Shown: positions 46,297 to 58,438 of the stretch, in pieces
How positions within the stretch are numbered: the first letter of the stretch is position 1
How the letters are laid out: every line of letters begins with the position of its first letter
Source of the DNA: Rhododendron vialii
Lineage: Eukaryota; Streptophyta; Magnoliopsida; Ericales; Ericaceae
DNA: 64,000 bases
Direction: 5' to 3'
NCBI RefSeq assembly: GCF_030253575.1
Contig: NC_080559.1
Coordinates: 6,578,501-6,642,500, forward strand
Program-made: the position numbers and the translations under genes
Notes under the pieces: generated by a model
What the model saw: only the letters and a program-made list of their open reading frames with translations
The model's database searches: none
What the model was told of the DNA's origin: nothing

Positions 46297-47790
46297 GAGA
46301 CGGAGGGGCGGAATAGAGTGGCGGACGATTGAAGACCCGCTGATCCTAATTTAGGGTTATACTGATGGTAGATCCTTTTAAACCGATCCAGATGTGTTGA
46401 TTAGTTTGAACCGAGAAGTCAGCAGGCAGAACGGATTGTTTGAATTTACCAAACTAATACCTAAGGGGATTAGGAATTCCACAAAATCAAATTAATTTAA
46501 ACTATTAAAATACGGTTTGATTTCGATTTTAAATCGTGATTTGCTTTGACCTAAGTTATTACCTTTAAAAATATTTTTTTGAAAGCCAATCTTTAAAAAA
46601 ATATTTGAAGTACTTAAAAAAATAAAAAAAAACTATATTAAAACTCCTTTATTTAAATAACTAAAACACACCAAAAATCAACCAACTACTAGTAGTCATA
46701 GAAAATGAAAAATGGGTTGTGATATACATAAGTTTAGTCTAAATTATATTCGCAGTGAAGGAAAATTCGACGGCGAGACGATTGATGGAGGGGCGGAACA
46801 GAGTGAGGGGACGATTGAAGAGCCGTTGATCCTAATTTAGGGTTGATACTGATGGTAGACCCTTTTGAACTGATTCACATGTCTTGATTGGTTTGAACTG
46901 AGAAGTCACGCAGGCAGAACGGATTGGTTGAATTTACCAAACTAATACCTAAGGAGATTAGGAATTCGACAAAACCAAACCAATCTAAACCATCAAAATA
47001 CAGTTTGATTTCGATTTTAAATCATGATTTGCTTTGACCTAAGTTATTATCTTTAAAAATATTTTTTTGAAAGCCAATCTTTAAAAAAATATTTGAAGTA
47101 CTTAAAAAAATTAAAAAAAACTATATTAAAACTCCTTTATTTAAATAACTAAAACACACCAAAAATCAACCAACTACTAGTAATCATAGAAAATGAAAAA
47201 TGGGTTGTGATATACAGAAGTTTAATCTAAATTATATATATTCGTAGTGAAGGAAAATTCGACGGCGAGACGATTGATGGAGGGGCGGAACAGAGTGAGG
47301 GGACGATTGAAGAGCCGTTGATCCTAATTTAGGGTTGATACTGATGGTAGACCCTTTTGAACTGATTCACATGTCTTGATTGGTTTGAACTGAGAAGTCA
47401 CGCAAGCAGAACGGATTGGTTGAATTTACCAAACTAATACCTAAGGAGATTAGGAATTCGGCAAAACCAAACCAATCTAAACCATTAAAATACGGTTTGA
47501 TTTCGATTTTAAATCATGATTTGCTTTGACCTAAGTTATTATTTTTAAAAATATTTTTTTGAAAGCCAATCTTTAAAAGAATATTTGAAGTACTTTGAAA
47601 GCCAATCTTTAAAAAAATATTTGAAGAACTTAAAAAAATAAAAAAAAACTATATTAAAACTCCTTTATTTAAATAACTAAAACACACCAAAATCAACCAA
47701 CTACTAGGAATCATAGAAAATGAAAAATGGGTTGTGATATATAGAAGTTTAGTCTAAATTATATTCGCAGTGAAGGAAAATTCGACGGCG
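46297..47790. repeat. Three-copy tandem repeat upstream of the F-box gene
   Basis: Units begin GAGACG...GGAGGGGCGGAA at 46297, 46775 and 47267 and are about 478, 492 and 524 bp. Copies 2 and 3 are the most alike. Copy 3 has an internal 33-bp duplication near 47580-47620 (GAAAGCCAATCTTTAAAA twice). Copy 1 starts in the F-box leader region, so the unit contains part of the gene's own upstream sequence. Confidence 0.92.
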
Positions 47791-47809
47791 TTGTTCACTC
47801 TAATGATTA

Positions 47810-48172
47810 ACTTATGCATCACAATTTTTTGGTTTTGTCTTTATTTAATTTTTTTTTTTTGTATTTATTAGTTCTACTCCAAACTTTCTTTTATATGACT
47901 GGGGTGAGTGAAGACTAGAGAAATCAGAAAAAATAAAAATTTTGACTTTTACATCAGTATTTTGGGAAATATCCAAAGAAAAACTCAAAAAGTCAGTTTT
48001 TTGACTTTTTCTTGGATATTTTCCCAAATACTTGGTTAATAGTCAAAAAAATTTACTTTTTCTATTCCTCTCATCCTTACTCACTCATATCACATAAAAG
48101 TTTGGCATAAAACTAACAAACGAAAAAAAAAATTTGAATAAAGAAAAAACCAAAAATTAATTTTGCATAAGT
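47810..48172. mobile_element. Foldback MITE with very long terminal inverted repeats
   Basis: ACTTATGCATCACAATTTTT at the left matches, inverted, the right end CAAAAATTAATTTTGCATAAGT; pairing continues over almost the whole 363 bp with its centre near 48000 (CTCAAAAAGTCAGTTTTTTGAC). TA is present on both sides (47808-47809, 48173-48174). Confidence 0.8.
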
Positions 48173-48310
48173 TACTCACTATCTTAAACTAGGATCAATA
48201 AATTAGGAAAGTAATTGACTAAGGCTCCAATATATATTTGTTGAATCATACTTAAAATTTATATATTTGCTCAAATCAAGCTCTTATTGGTCTTTTTTTT
48301 TTTATAAATT

Positions 48311-48584
48311 TTCTAGCGAGTACCCTTAAAATCACTTTCTGATCACATTGAGCGGCTCGGATCATCAAAATTTGATCGGAAAAGGGGAGGTGCAAACCGG
48401 AATTAGGTTAGGGATCCCTGACCTAATCTGGATATATATATATATATATATATAAACACCACTTTTCGAGTCCACACTATTTTACCGCCCAAAACGTCCG
48501 CACCTCTCATTTCTCGATCAAATTTCGATGATCCGAGTCGCTCAATGTGTTCAGAGCATGATTTTAAGGGAACCACCAAGAAAA
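48311..48584. mobile_element. Foldback MITE with (TA)n centre
   Basis: The left arm carries CACATTGAGCGGCTCGGATC and the right arm its near complement GATCCGAGTCGCTCAATGTG. Between them are a near-perfect 26-bp palindrome around AGGGATCCCT (48400-48427) and a TA microsatellite (48432-48454). A third copy of one arm stands at 48690-48770 (GATCACATTGAGCGGCTCG). Confidence 0.75.
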
Positions 48585-48689
48585 CGGAAAAAAAAAATGA
48601 CTGATAAGGACTTGATTTGAGCAATGTTTTTATTGAACCGTTCTTTATGAGATCAGAAGCAAATTTTTTTTTTTTTTTGCCGATTTCTT

Positions 48690-48770
48690 GTGGGTACCCT
48701 TAAAATTAGGTTCTGATCACATTGAGCGGCTCGAATCATCGAAATTATATCGGGAAGGGGAGGTGCGAAC
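48690..48770. repeat. Single arm related to the 48311 foldback
   Basis: TACCCTTAAAATTAGGTTCT and GATCACATTGAGCGGCTCG match the left arm of the neighbouring foldback element, same orientation. A broken second element. Confidence 0.65.
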
Positions 48771-49085
48771 GGTCCGGACCGTAATAGGTACGGACGTGAA
48801 CCAAACTGTATATAACAATATACATATATTATATGGTGACTATTGGTTTGGAACCATTATCGTCAACCTGAATCCACAAACCAAACCATACAATACATTT
48901 TCTTTTTTTTTTAAGTATGACCAAACCATACTACTAAAAAACCAAACCAAACCAAACCTTTCGGTTTGAATTTATCTGGACTGGATTTGCGGTTTGACAG
49001 ATTTTTTTTCTCATCCCTACGATGAGGCTTGGCCGACTACTACCATTTATTACACTTCAAGTCCCTACAGCCTTGGCATATTACA

Positions 49086-49235
49086 AATCATCACATGGTC
49101 CCTCCGCCCCAAAATGTTTATTCGGTTCGCAAAACGAGGACTTCAAAATAATTGAAAAATTCAAGAAAATTTTGAAACTTTTTTAATGATCACACTAGAT
49201 ATCGATGAGATCTTTTAAATTATGAAAGATCATGG
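49086..49235. repeat. Half of a Stowaway-like MITE
   Basis: CCCTCCGCCCCAAAATGTTT and GCAAAACGAGGACTTCAAAA follow the end sequence of the 20889 element, but no opposite terminus is found. Confidence 0.45.
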
Positions 49236-49339
49236 GGTCAAGGCCTTGTGGGAAGTGGTGGAAAGACAACAACAACAATTGACATAAATCTGTGATATAC
49301 TTGTTGGGTTGAATCTCACCGCCAACAATAGGTGGAGGG

Positions 49340-50690
49340 GTGATTGGAATCGCACTGAGAGATTTTCCCAAGGCCGACCTTTCAACCAAGATCGGGAGAG
49401 CGCCGAAGGATTTGCTCGAGGCCAACCTGTTATCCAAAATCACGCAAAGACGTGCCCATAACTTTTTATCTAATTGTGAGGAAGAACCTGATTTGGAAGA
49501 AAAATATGGAGTTCGTCAACCAAGGAGGCCACAACAACATTGGTTCGATGACTATCGCTTAAAAGTATTCCTTAGTTCAGTGGGAATTTACACATTGAAT
49601 ACTTTCTTGACTGGATCTCGGAGGTTGAACGATTCTTTGAGATGATGGACGTTCTCGAGTCAAAGATGGTGAAATTGGTTGCTTATAAGTTGAAAAGTGA
49701 TACTGTCGTTTGGCGGGATCAATTGCAAAGGTATAGGCAACGACAAGGAAAGGCTCTCAGAATTACCTGGTGCAGAATGAAGCAACTCCATATGGGGAGA
49801 TTTCTTCTGCAAGATTGCGAGCAATATTTGTTTCAACTATATCAGAATGGCTCTCAAGGATCCAAATCCGTGTTTGACTACACAGCCGAATTCTCTAGAC
49901 TTTTAGCTTGTAATAAACTGAATGAGACGGAAGGTCAATGGCCAGCAAGGTACCTTCAATGCTTGAATCCACAGATTTGAGGGAAGGCTGGCTTGCAAGT
50001 CTTGTGGACTGTGAAAGAGGCACACAACATGGCACTCAAGGCGGAACTTCTAGAGTAGAAGCCAACATATTCAGGTTATCAAAGGGGTCCTATTGATTCT
50101 ACATTACCTACATCTGACAAGGGGAAACTAGTTCAATCTTCGGCACCAATGAATCAATCAAAGGGTGTTGCTGATGGTAGAGGAAACCAAACAACCAATT
50201 CAGTAAGCAAAGACATGCCCAAGAACCCAAGCCCATATGCCAAGCCAATGGAAGATAAGTGCTACAGTTGTAGCAAACCAGGGCATCGGTCCAATGGCTA
50301 CCCAGACCGCCGATCAATGAATTTGGTGGAAGAAGAAAACGAGGAAAGAGCTGTAGAAGATTTTGAGTATGAAGACGATCCAAGTGATGATATTGAGTTG
50401 GCATTTGTGTGGTACAAAGGGTTTTGTTAGCACCTAAATTAGAAGACCACAACCAATATCACAACGTGTTTTGATCTTCTTGTTCAATTAATTAGAATGT
50501 TTGTGATTTGATCGTGGCTAGTAATTGCGAGAATTTTGTTGCGAGGAGACTAGTAGAGCACTTGAAATTGCCAACTGAACCCCATCCATCTTAGTACAGT
50601 ATTTGCTAGATCCAGAAAGGCCCTAAAGTGAAGGTAACTGAAATTTGTCTAGTTCCGATTTCCATATGAAAACACTACAAATCATTAATA
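49340..50690 (+). pseudogene. Ty3/gypsy gag-protease remnant
   Basis: A retrotransposon gag domain is read from QQHWFDDYRLKV (about 49540), through [20 protein letters not shown] after a frameshift near 49575, [20 protein letters not shown] and [20 protein letters not shown], to a stop at 49978. Further frames give the zinc knuckle CYSCSKPGHRSNGYP (about 50260), whose last Cys is now Tyr. Protease-region sequence follows at 50500-50690 ([34 protein letters not shown]) with several stops. No RT, integrase or LTR is recognisable nearby. Confidence 0.82.
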
Positions 50691-52178
50691 TGTGTATTTT
50701 ATAGTTCTATTGAAGGTCTCAATCTATGTGAAAGAAAGTGAAATTGAAAATGATATATTATAAGAAGCAGATCAATAGAAATAAGTTATAAAAATTGCAA
50801 GTGTAGTGATTGAAAGAATTTGGATCCTGCTGTTGAAGAAAAAAGAAAGAATATGGACCCAACGGGATGAAAAGTGACAACATAATGGGAATTTCTCATG
50901 CACTTTTCAGCAAAAGCAAATTTTCCTTTTTGTTTCGGTATTAGGGCAAACCGAAAACCTTGCTGCTATACAATCATTGAAAGTGTTGAGATTATGCTTT
51001 TTTGCAAGAGCAAAGACAGGCTGAGTAAAGAAAAAGGGAGAAAAAGAAAAAAGACAATTAAATTGACGGAAATGACTCATGAGGTTGCAACCAGAAGCTA
51101 ATTACAAATCAAAACCTTTGTCAATCCTATAGCTAATTAGTATAGGAAACTTTGTCATATCCACAAAGGTCCAGAGGTATACATGAAATAGCAACCAAAA
51201 GCAAAATACAAATCGGACCCCCCAAATCTAACTTGATAGAACTCGGCTCCAACAATTCATGTTGGGAAATCTATTTTCAGTTCTCAAGTTGCTGCTGCAA
51301 TATGAGAAACCTGTTCTCCAACAAATTATGTTCCACGAATAGGAAACACAAGAGGTGGTTATTGCTCTCAAATCTGTGATCAAGAGACCAATCAAATAGG
51401 CCTGAATTCCCCATACTTTTCCTTCTCTTCATGCAATTGCTGGAAGACGTAGTACATCTACGGATATGCCGACAAGAGAAGCAGCTCAAGAAGGTCAAAG
51501 GCCAATTGCTTCAAACATACAGATGACTGCACACGCCAAAACAAAAAATCTACATTACTCTTGGAATATTGGACAGGGGCTAACAAGAGCTACAGAACAG
51601 ACCCAGAAACAATTTCACCATCTGTTTCAAAATTTTATACAGCAAACAATCCAAACCAATGACATGCGAAGTGCACACAATTCTCATACATTTGAACTGG
51701 TAAGTACCTATTTTTGTAACTAGACACGGTTAAACACAAATGACAAAATAGAAAGATAGGGAAAAAGGGTGGGAGGAGGAACAAGAAATTCTTTCTATGC
51801 ATTGAGATGGAAACTAGAGGAAGAAGGGAAACATATTATGCATTTTGATGGAAACTTAGTGAAAGAGAACTTTGCCCAATCTGCCAATACAAGCGATAAT
51901 AACAAAAAATCATGGAATGCATGCTTCTGATCTACCTGCATTTAGCGTTCAGTATAGTAATAAAGAAAACCAAGGGGAAAATTTTAAATCGTAAGTTAAA
52001 CTTAGAAGTCAGAAGAGCAGGAATGAAAAGAAAAGCAACAACGGGGGAGTTCCAACAAACATGTCAAAAGATGGGGGGTATTCAAAGATGATGTGCAATA
52101 AGTAATCCACATGATGATATGACATGGTAAATCCTGCAACAAATTAAGCAAGATTAGCTTGTTTCTATAGTGAGTCAC
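50691..52178. other. Gene-free stretch
   Basis: AT-rich. The last exons of the PX pseudogene would be expected here on the minus strand, but I could not recognise them. Confidence 0.4.
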
Positions 52179-52695
52179 CTGAAGAAAGTAATAGATATCC
52201 CTTGCACATTATTCATACTCCTTGTGACCAATAAATCCCACGATCGCAGCTGGTGCATTATCTTCATTGCATTAACAGGGTTTCTTTACATATCCAAGGC
52301 TGGTAATAGCAATCTCAGTACAACGAATGTTGCCTAAATGCTACAATTTTAGCAAAATTACCAATCATAAGCTCATATACAAATCTGGCACACCGTTCAA
52401 CTTCCTTTAGTTAATTTTCAACCAATTCAAGGCATCCACTTTCTTAGGCGAAGATACAGATGTTGGAGGGTGCCACGAGGTGAACTCCAAGGTGTGCTCC
52501 TAGAAGGGTTTGGTTGTCGTCGCTTTCGATGCTTTGTTATAAATATTCCGTCAGGCCAAAGTACCCTTTAAAACCAGTAAGAATCAAACTTATAAGTATC
52601 TGATAGTTCTATTGTTGAAGTTTTTCACAAAACAAGTACAAACCTACCTTTTATGATCCTTTATTGGAAACCCAAGTGACCAAGATACCTATTTG

Positions 52696-53039
52696 TGTTA
52701 GAGCTTGTCCCACATTGGTTAAATATAACCTCCAAGCCGAGTATATGAGCTTAGGCGGCCTGTCCATTCATTGCCAATTGATTTTGAGACGGATGCTTTA
52801 GCATAGTCTCAAAGCTAGGCTTTTGGACAAGACTCTATGTCATCGATGGTTGGTTACCTCACCACGTGCGAATTAGGGGTCGCACGTGTGGGGGAGTGTT
52901 AGAGCTTGTCCCACATTGGTTAAATATAACCTCCAAACCTAGCATATGAGCTTGGACAACCTTTCCAATCATTGCCAATTAGTAGTTTGAGATGATGCTT
53001 TAACGTGGTTACTATAAATGCTTCAACAAATTCAAAACA
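52696..53039 (+). mobile_element. TRIM-like short LTR element
   Basis: TGTTAGAGCTTGTCCCACAT starts both at 52696 and at 52897; similarity continues over CCTCCAARCC, ATATGAGCTT and CATTGCCAATT. A purine tract GTGGGGGAG precedes the second copy, as a PPT should. TATTTG stands before the first copy (52690-52695) and after the second (53040-53045), suggesting a target duplication and an LTR of about 143 bp. It lies in an intron of the PX pseudogene. Confidence 0.65.
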
Positions 53040-53564
53040 TATTTGTCAAGTTCGAGGCTCTTGTGTAATTCTGAGCAAAATATAGATTAGATATCGCCCA
53101 TATTAATGGTATACCCTAATTTAAGCTAATGCTTCAGGAGGAATATTGGTTGAGCTTAAAAGAATTTTAGCTCATACTAAACAACTTTGGTAGAGTGAGT
53201 GTTCACTATTCAGTATCAGATGATAAAAAGTACGGCATATAACAGTGATTAATGAATGTGAATACTAATAGTAAAAGTTGATGAGGGCATAAAGTACTCT
53301 TATCCAACGAGACAGTAGCAAGAAGCCCGGTGATGATGCTCCCAACTTATCTCAATCTTTTTCTATTTTGTTAAGCATCCACCTTACCCGTTAAGAAATA
53401 ACTAAAGCAAAAGTTTTGTGAGTAAGACTTGTGCAATTAAGACCGGCAAATTAGCGTTCAAACCAGCAGAAAACCTGAATCGTCTTTCGCACTACCTGGT
53501 ATCAAGAACTTCAAGCACAGAAGAGATCATCACAATAATGAACCAAAAGATCACATACCTATTG

Positions 53565-53701
53565 CACTTAATTCAAGAAGTTGCTCAAAGTAACCTGCTC
53601 TATCTACTTGATCCCTGAACCAACAACAGATCCACTTAATTCAAGAAGTTTCTCAAAGTAACCTGCTCTATCTGCTTGATCCCTGAACCAACAACAGATC
53701 C
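53565..53701. repeat. About 69-bp tandem duplication across an exon end
   Basis: CACTTAATTCAAGAAGTTKC then TCAAAGTAACCTGCTCTATC occurs twice in a row, three differences. The unit contains the end of the nexin-C exon and its splice donor, so the pseudogene has two candidate copies of this junction. Confidence 0.9.
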
Positions 53702-54235
53702 CCTATGCAAAAGCTGAATTTTCTCAACCAACCAATCATCAAAGGCATCGCCCATTCCCAGTTGTAATATCTGTTTGGCCACCCAAAAAGCCTTCCGCCT
53801 GCAATGCACTAGTATTGGGATAGAGCTTGTTGAATTCAAAACTAATCTGGTTTTGAGCATAATTTGCGAATTAGATGTATACCTGATCCATCCACCATCT
53901 TGGAGCTGGAAAACCACATCAACCAAATCTAATAGAGGAGCACTTAGATTTGGCGGTATCCACTGCATTCAATAAATTAAAATTATAAAACATGTGGGGC
54001 AAGATGCCACATGCTACAAAAACTAATTAGTACACAACCCTAGAAAATGGGTCATATCACCAAAACATTACTTATAACTGCCGAAAATTCACAAAACAAT
54101 AGGGTAGTTTACAAATTGATATTAATTACATCAGTAGGGAGGGTTGGATCGGAAGCATCACCAATAATTGGCTGAGATGAAGTTTGTAAATCATGACATT
54201 CGATTCTATTTACGGACTTTCTGGACAGAGATATA

Positions 54236-54474
54236 CTCCCTCCGTCCCGATTTGTTTGTCCCTTTTCACTGTTTGAGACCTCTTACAAAATTGTCTATAT
54301 GTTTCAATTTATAATGTTTTTGATATGCAATATGGATTTTGTTTGATAGATCTCAATTAGATCTAAAATATGACGTTTTCGAAATTATGTAAAACATTAT
54401 AGATTGTGAGATATAAACAATCTTTTAAAAGACACGTATGTCGAAATTGGACAAACAATCTGGGACGGACGGAG
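54236..54474. mobile_element. Stowaway-type MITE
   Basis: 239 bp with TA duplications (54234-54235, 54475-54476). Ends CTCCCTCCGTCCCGATTTGT and, inverted, CTCCGTCCGTCCCAGATTGT, continuing to TTGTCC. It sits directly against an exon of the PX pseudogene. Confidence 0.9.
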
Positions 54475-54738
54475 TATTTCTTTGGTCTGATTTGTCAGAG
54501 TAGCTACCTGAATCCTCAGATGGTTTTTGTCGCTGCATATGAACTGCACCTTTTGCCTGTACTCTTGATCCATCTCCAACAATATTATCCTTTGTTGCTA
54601 ATCCAGATTCCTTGCTCTCAGCATTGCGATGTTCACAATGGGAAGGTAAGGGATTTACAGTCTGCCCAAGAGCATTCTGAGCCTCTTCACTTCTTTCATG
54701 GGTTGTACTGTCTAGGTCAACTTTTATAGTACATTATA

Positions 54739-55667
54739 GGAAAAAAAATCGAAATGATCCTTTTTGTGTCAACTGGTCCCTGCAGTTTGAATTGACTCGA
54801 TGTACACTCTGTAGTTTCTATTTTGTTCCAATTTAGTCCAATTACTAATTGCCATTAGCCTCCGTTAACCCCAGACAGAAATGGGTCATTTTCTAGTGAA
54901 TTACTGTACCCTTTCTTCTCTAACCCAGCAGACCTAAAGCCTTTTCCTAAAAAGCAAACATGGGTCAATCTTTTCTAAAAATCGGGTTCTCTGGCCCGTG
55001 TTCTTTTTTCTAAAATACTTGAACTATTCTTCCGATATTCAAGAGGTGACTAGGCACACCTAAACTCTATACCCGGTGGAGACTCTAAGTTTTTTTCTAA
55101 ACCCCTTTTGTGGCCTGAACCACAGCTGGACCTGATTCTCTTTTACCTGGAGATATGTAAGAAGCTTGATGAATGCTCAGTCCCTTTTTAAAATAAAGCC
55201 CACTTCATTTCTAAAATTCAAACATTTTTCAAAAATATCCGACCCGCTTTTATAGAATACAAAACTCCTCATTTTTCCTTTCTTTTCAAGAACCACGTCG
55301 CAATCCATAGGAATCGGATCGCTTATCCAGGCCCTAATCCCTCTCGCTCCTTCCCCCCGAAAGCAAGAGGGATTAGGGCGCGACAAATGGAGAATGAAAG
55401 CCGTGAAAAAATATAGAGAATGGAACAATGAAGCTATGTGTTTTGGTTCAGATGTATATTATGGCAAAAGGAGAATGACAGATTGCGATTTAACTCTAGA
55501 AAAGGGGCCCATTCTTGTTTAGGGTTAACGGAGTCTAACGGCAGTTAGTAATTGGACCAAGTTAGAAGAAAATGAAAACTACAGAATGTAAATCGAGCCA
55601 ATTCAAACTGCAGCGATCAAGTTGACACAAACACTAAACTACGAGGACCATTTCGATTTTTTTTCCC
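54739..55667. mobile_element. Mutator-like non-autonomous element (MULE, possibly Pack-MULE)
   Basis: A 9-bp duplication TACATTATA (54730-54738, 55668-55676) is the Mutator length. Terminal inverted repeats of about 150 bp begin GGAAAAAAAATCGAAATG and run to TCCGTTAACCC. The 600-bp interior has no MURA transposase; GC-rich parts near 55270-55390 (AATCCCTCTCGCTCCTTCCC) look unlike the neighbourhood and may be captured DNA, source unknown. It lies in an intron of the PX pseudogene. Confidence 0.88.
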
Positions 55668-56844
55668 TACATTATATTAATATAATAATGTGAGAAAACA
55701 GAATATTCCAGAGGCAAAAATTGAGAATGCTGCAAAGAACACACCTGACAATGTCTCAATGATGGATATTGAATGTGAGAATGCATATGTCTGCATTGAG
55801 CATAACCGAGTAATCAGAAAATTCTCCCCGGTACACAGGTAAAGTAACATTTCTCCAACAATGAAGGATAAAATAATTATAGGAAGAAATAGAAAACTTG
55901 GGAATCAAAGCTAAGGAAGTCCCAAATTTCTATTGATCTTGAAATAGTTGGAAGCTGAAGAAGCTTCTGAGGAACGGTAATCAAATGTCATGGAAAGAGT
56001 GAAGACGAAAACAAAATATATGAAAACAAACAAGAAATTATTACATCGCATGTATCGTAATGCAGAAGTGGATGCAAAAGTGGATGCAGAAGTGGACTTA
56101 TTTTTGATGGGCAAACTGTAAACCTACTTAAGGAATCAGTGATATACTGAAGCAGCCATGCCCACCAAGTTACCACCAACAAACTGAAAATTATGGCTAT
56201 CTTACTTCAAGAACAAAATAAAATGCATGGTTGTACAAACAGTCACCAATGACATCACGATGGGAAAACCAAACAACAAAACTGTTATCACATTAAGGTT
56301 GCAACCTATGTACGACTATTATCTTTGGTGTACATAGCACAATGAGATGAGTTAAAAATACAAATACTGTGGCCCACACAAATTTTACCTTTTTGAGTGA
56401 ATGGACAAGTTGAAGCTACCCAACTAGTTCTCATAAAACATCCAAGCACCAAAAAGGAGGAAAAAATGAAAAGAGGTTCAAGTAACAGTATGACCTTCAA
56501 ATACTTGTGTAGCAATTTACACCATTCTCGAATGACAAGCACATCTAGACCAGTAGCTAGAAAATGCTTTGGTGGCAAATGAAGATTATATTCTGGAAAC
56601 TCCTTAAGATGTCGATGGAGTTCCTCAAAATGCCGAAACCTTGAGAAGCATAAAGAGCGGTAAGTTGAAAATGCCAGCAATGTAAGCAATTTGTAATGCC
56701 ACCATTTAATTGCTATGATACTTAAAGCAATGGATTAATAACTGTACGAAATGGAAATATGATAGGAGATGAATGAATGACAAAGCCAGAAAAATAGGGC
56801 ACTATCTTTAAACACCTTCTTTTAATAGACCAACTATTCTCATT

Positions 56845-57091
56845 CAGGTACCGTTCTGGATGCGCAGTAAAAGAAACTTTAGGAAAATGAAGGTTTTTCA
56901 AGCTCAAATGTAATGAAAATGAAAAATAATTTTTTAATTTTTTTTGCACCGTTTAAAAGATCTCAATAAGATCTATCAAACGAGATCCATATTGGTAAGA
57001 AAATTATTTGCGTAAACACGCGATTTTTTAGCTTGAAAAACCTTCATTTTTCTAAAGTTCCTTTTATTATTCATCTGGAACACCCCCTCAA
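56845..57091. mobile_element. MITE inserted inside a PX-domain exon
   Basis: Inverted arms of about 52 bp: GGAAAATGAAGGTTTTTCAAG on the left and its near complement on the right (57035-57060), with outer ends GTTCTGGATG and, inverted, GTTCCAGATG. A 5-bp direct repeat TCATT lies on both sides (56840-56844, 57092-57096). Removing the element and one TCATT rejoins the codons for Thr-Asn and Glu-Asn-Ser-Trp in frame. Confidence 0.82.
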
Positions 57092-58438
57092 TCATTTGTA
57101 TCTGTAATAGAAATGGAATAAACAGTGAATTTTCTAGAGCCACCCTTCACATTATTGGCACCCAATACCTGCAACCGGAAATAGCATTTCAAACTTTACA
57201 TATTTCAGCATGTTAGCAAAACTTTAAATATAGTCACACAAATAGAAAGTATTCACCATAATGTTAAGTACCTCACATCTCAACTTCAGAAAGGAATCTA
57301 CCAACAATGAATTTTTCTGAGCATTGACGGCCAAACTATCATTGTTGAGTGAAGAAGTTGAGGAAGTGGATGGAGAAGCAGTTGCTCCACTGTGAATTCT
57401 ACCCAAAACTTCTGCCTCATAATCTTCGCTAGAGTCCTTAGATTTCACACGTCCTTTAAAAGAATTGAGTATATCCTGGCCGTCTCCTGAATAGAAGCTT
57501 GTTCTCTCAACTTCTTGCCAAACGTGCCTCTTCTGACTGCTTAATCTATTAAACCTTTTCCTCCTAGATTGTGTCCTATGCAATCTAGAGCGAAGATGTC
57601 CTATACCACTTTTTCGTGTGTTATGGCCTTCAGAACTCTCCAGTGGATGATGAATGTGTGAGACCGAAAGATAGCTATTTATTTTACCATCCTAAACTTT
57701 GCTGACCGGAGAATCAAGACCAGTCACACTGTTGGTTTCATCATCTTCACTAGTATAAGAACTGCTCCCTGATTCTACCTCCTCCAACCACACGAGATCA
57801 TTCTCATCAAACTCTACATATGAAATAGCATAAATGTGACTTCTTATGTTCCCATTACGCCTAGAAAAAGCAGCATTGCTGTGATCAGAATTAATCTTGG
57901 TTGCACCGTCCTTTTCTTTCTCCCTTGACAATACCTTCAAATTATCTGTTGTTTTATATGTTCCTGAAGAACTTTTTATCTCTGGCTCAATAGCATAATT
58001 CTCATATTCCTTCCTTCTGTAGTTTTCAAAATGATTTGGAGCAAGGGCTTCAGTTTCTCTGCGAGAAATCATATCTACTAAACCATCACAAATCTCTCCA
58101 GAGTGATGTCGTTGACAACCTCTACCATCACTAGTTAGTGGATCCAATGGCTTAGAACTCCAAGAAAGGGTTGATCTAGTATCCATACAAAGCAATGGGT
58201 CCTTCGTGAGGGTTCCATTTGCATTGTCTTTTGTGGATTTCTCTTCGAAAGTTTTGGATGGATCCTTTGTGAGTGGGACGAGCTCAACACCCTTAACAGA
58301 AGGGTCCAAAATCCTAGAGAAATGATCAGACGAAATCCTTGAAGACGCATTTGATTTAGACTGTGATGCCAATATTGTAGCCGCTCCTTTATCAGCCTTG
58401 CTTAAAGAAATAGCTACAGACTCAACCCTTTCATTAAG

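Noticed and set aside
51152..51723. Open frames in the region after the gypsy gag remnant
   Set aside because: Short, overlapping on both strands, and without any family motif; not supported as genes.
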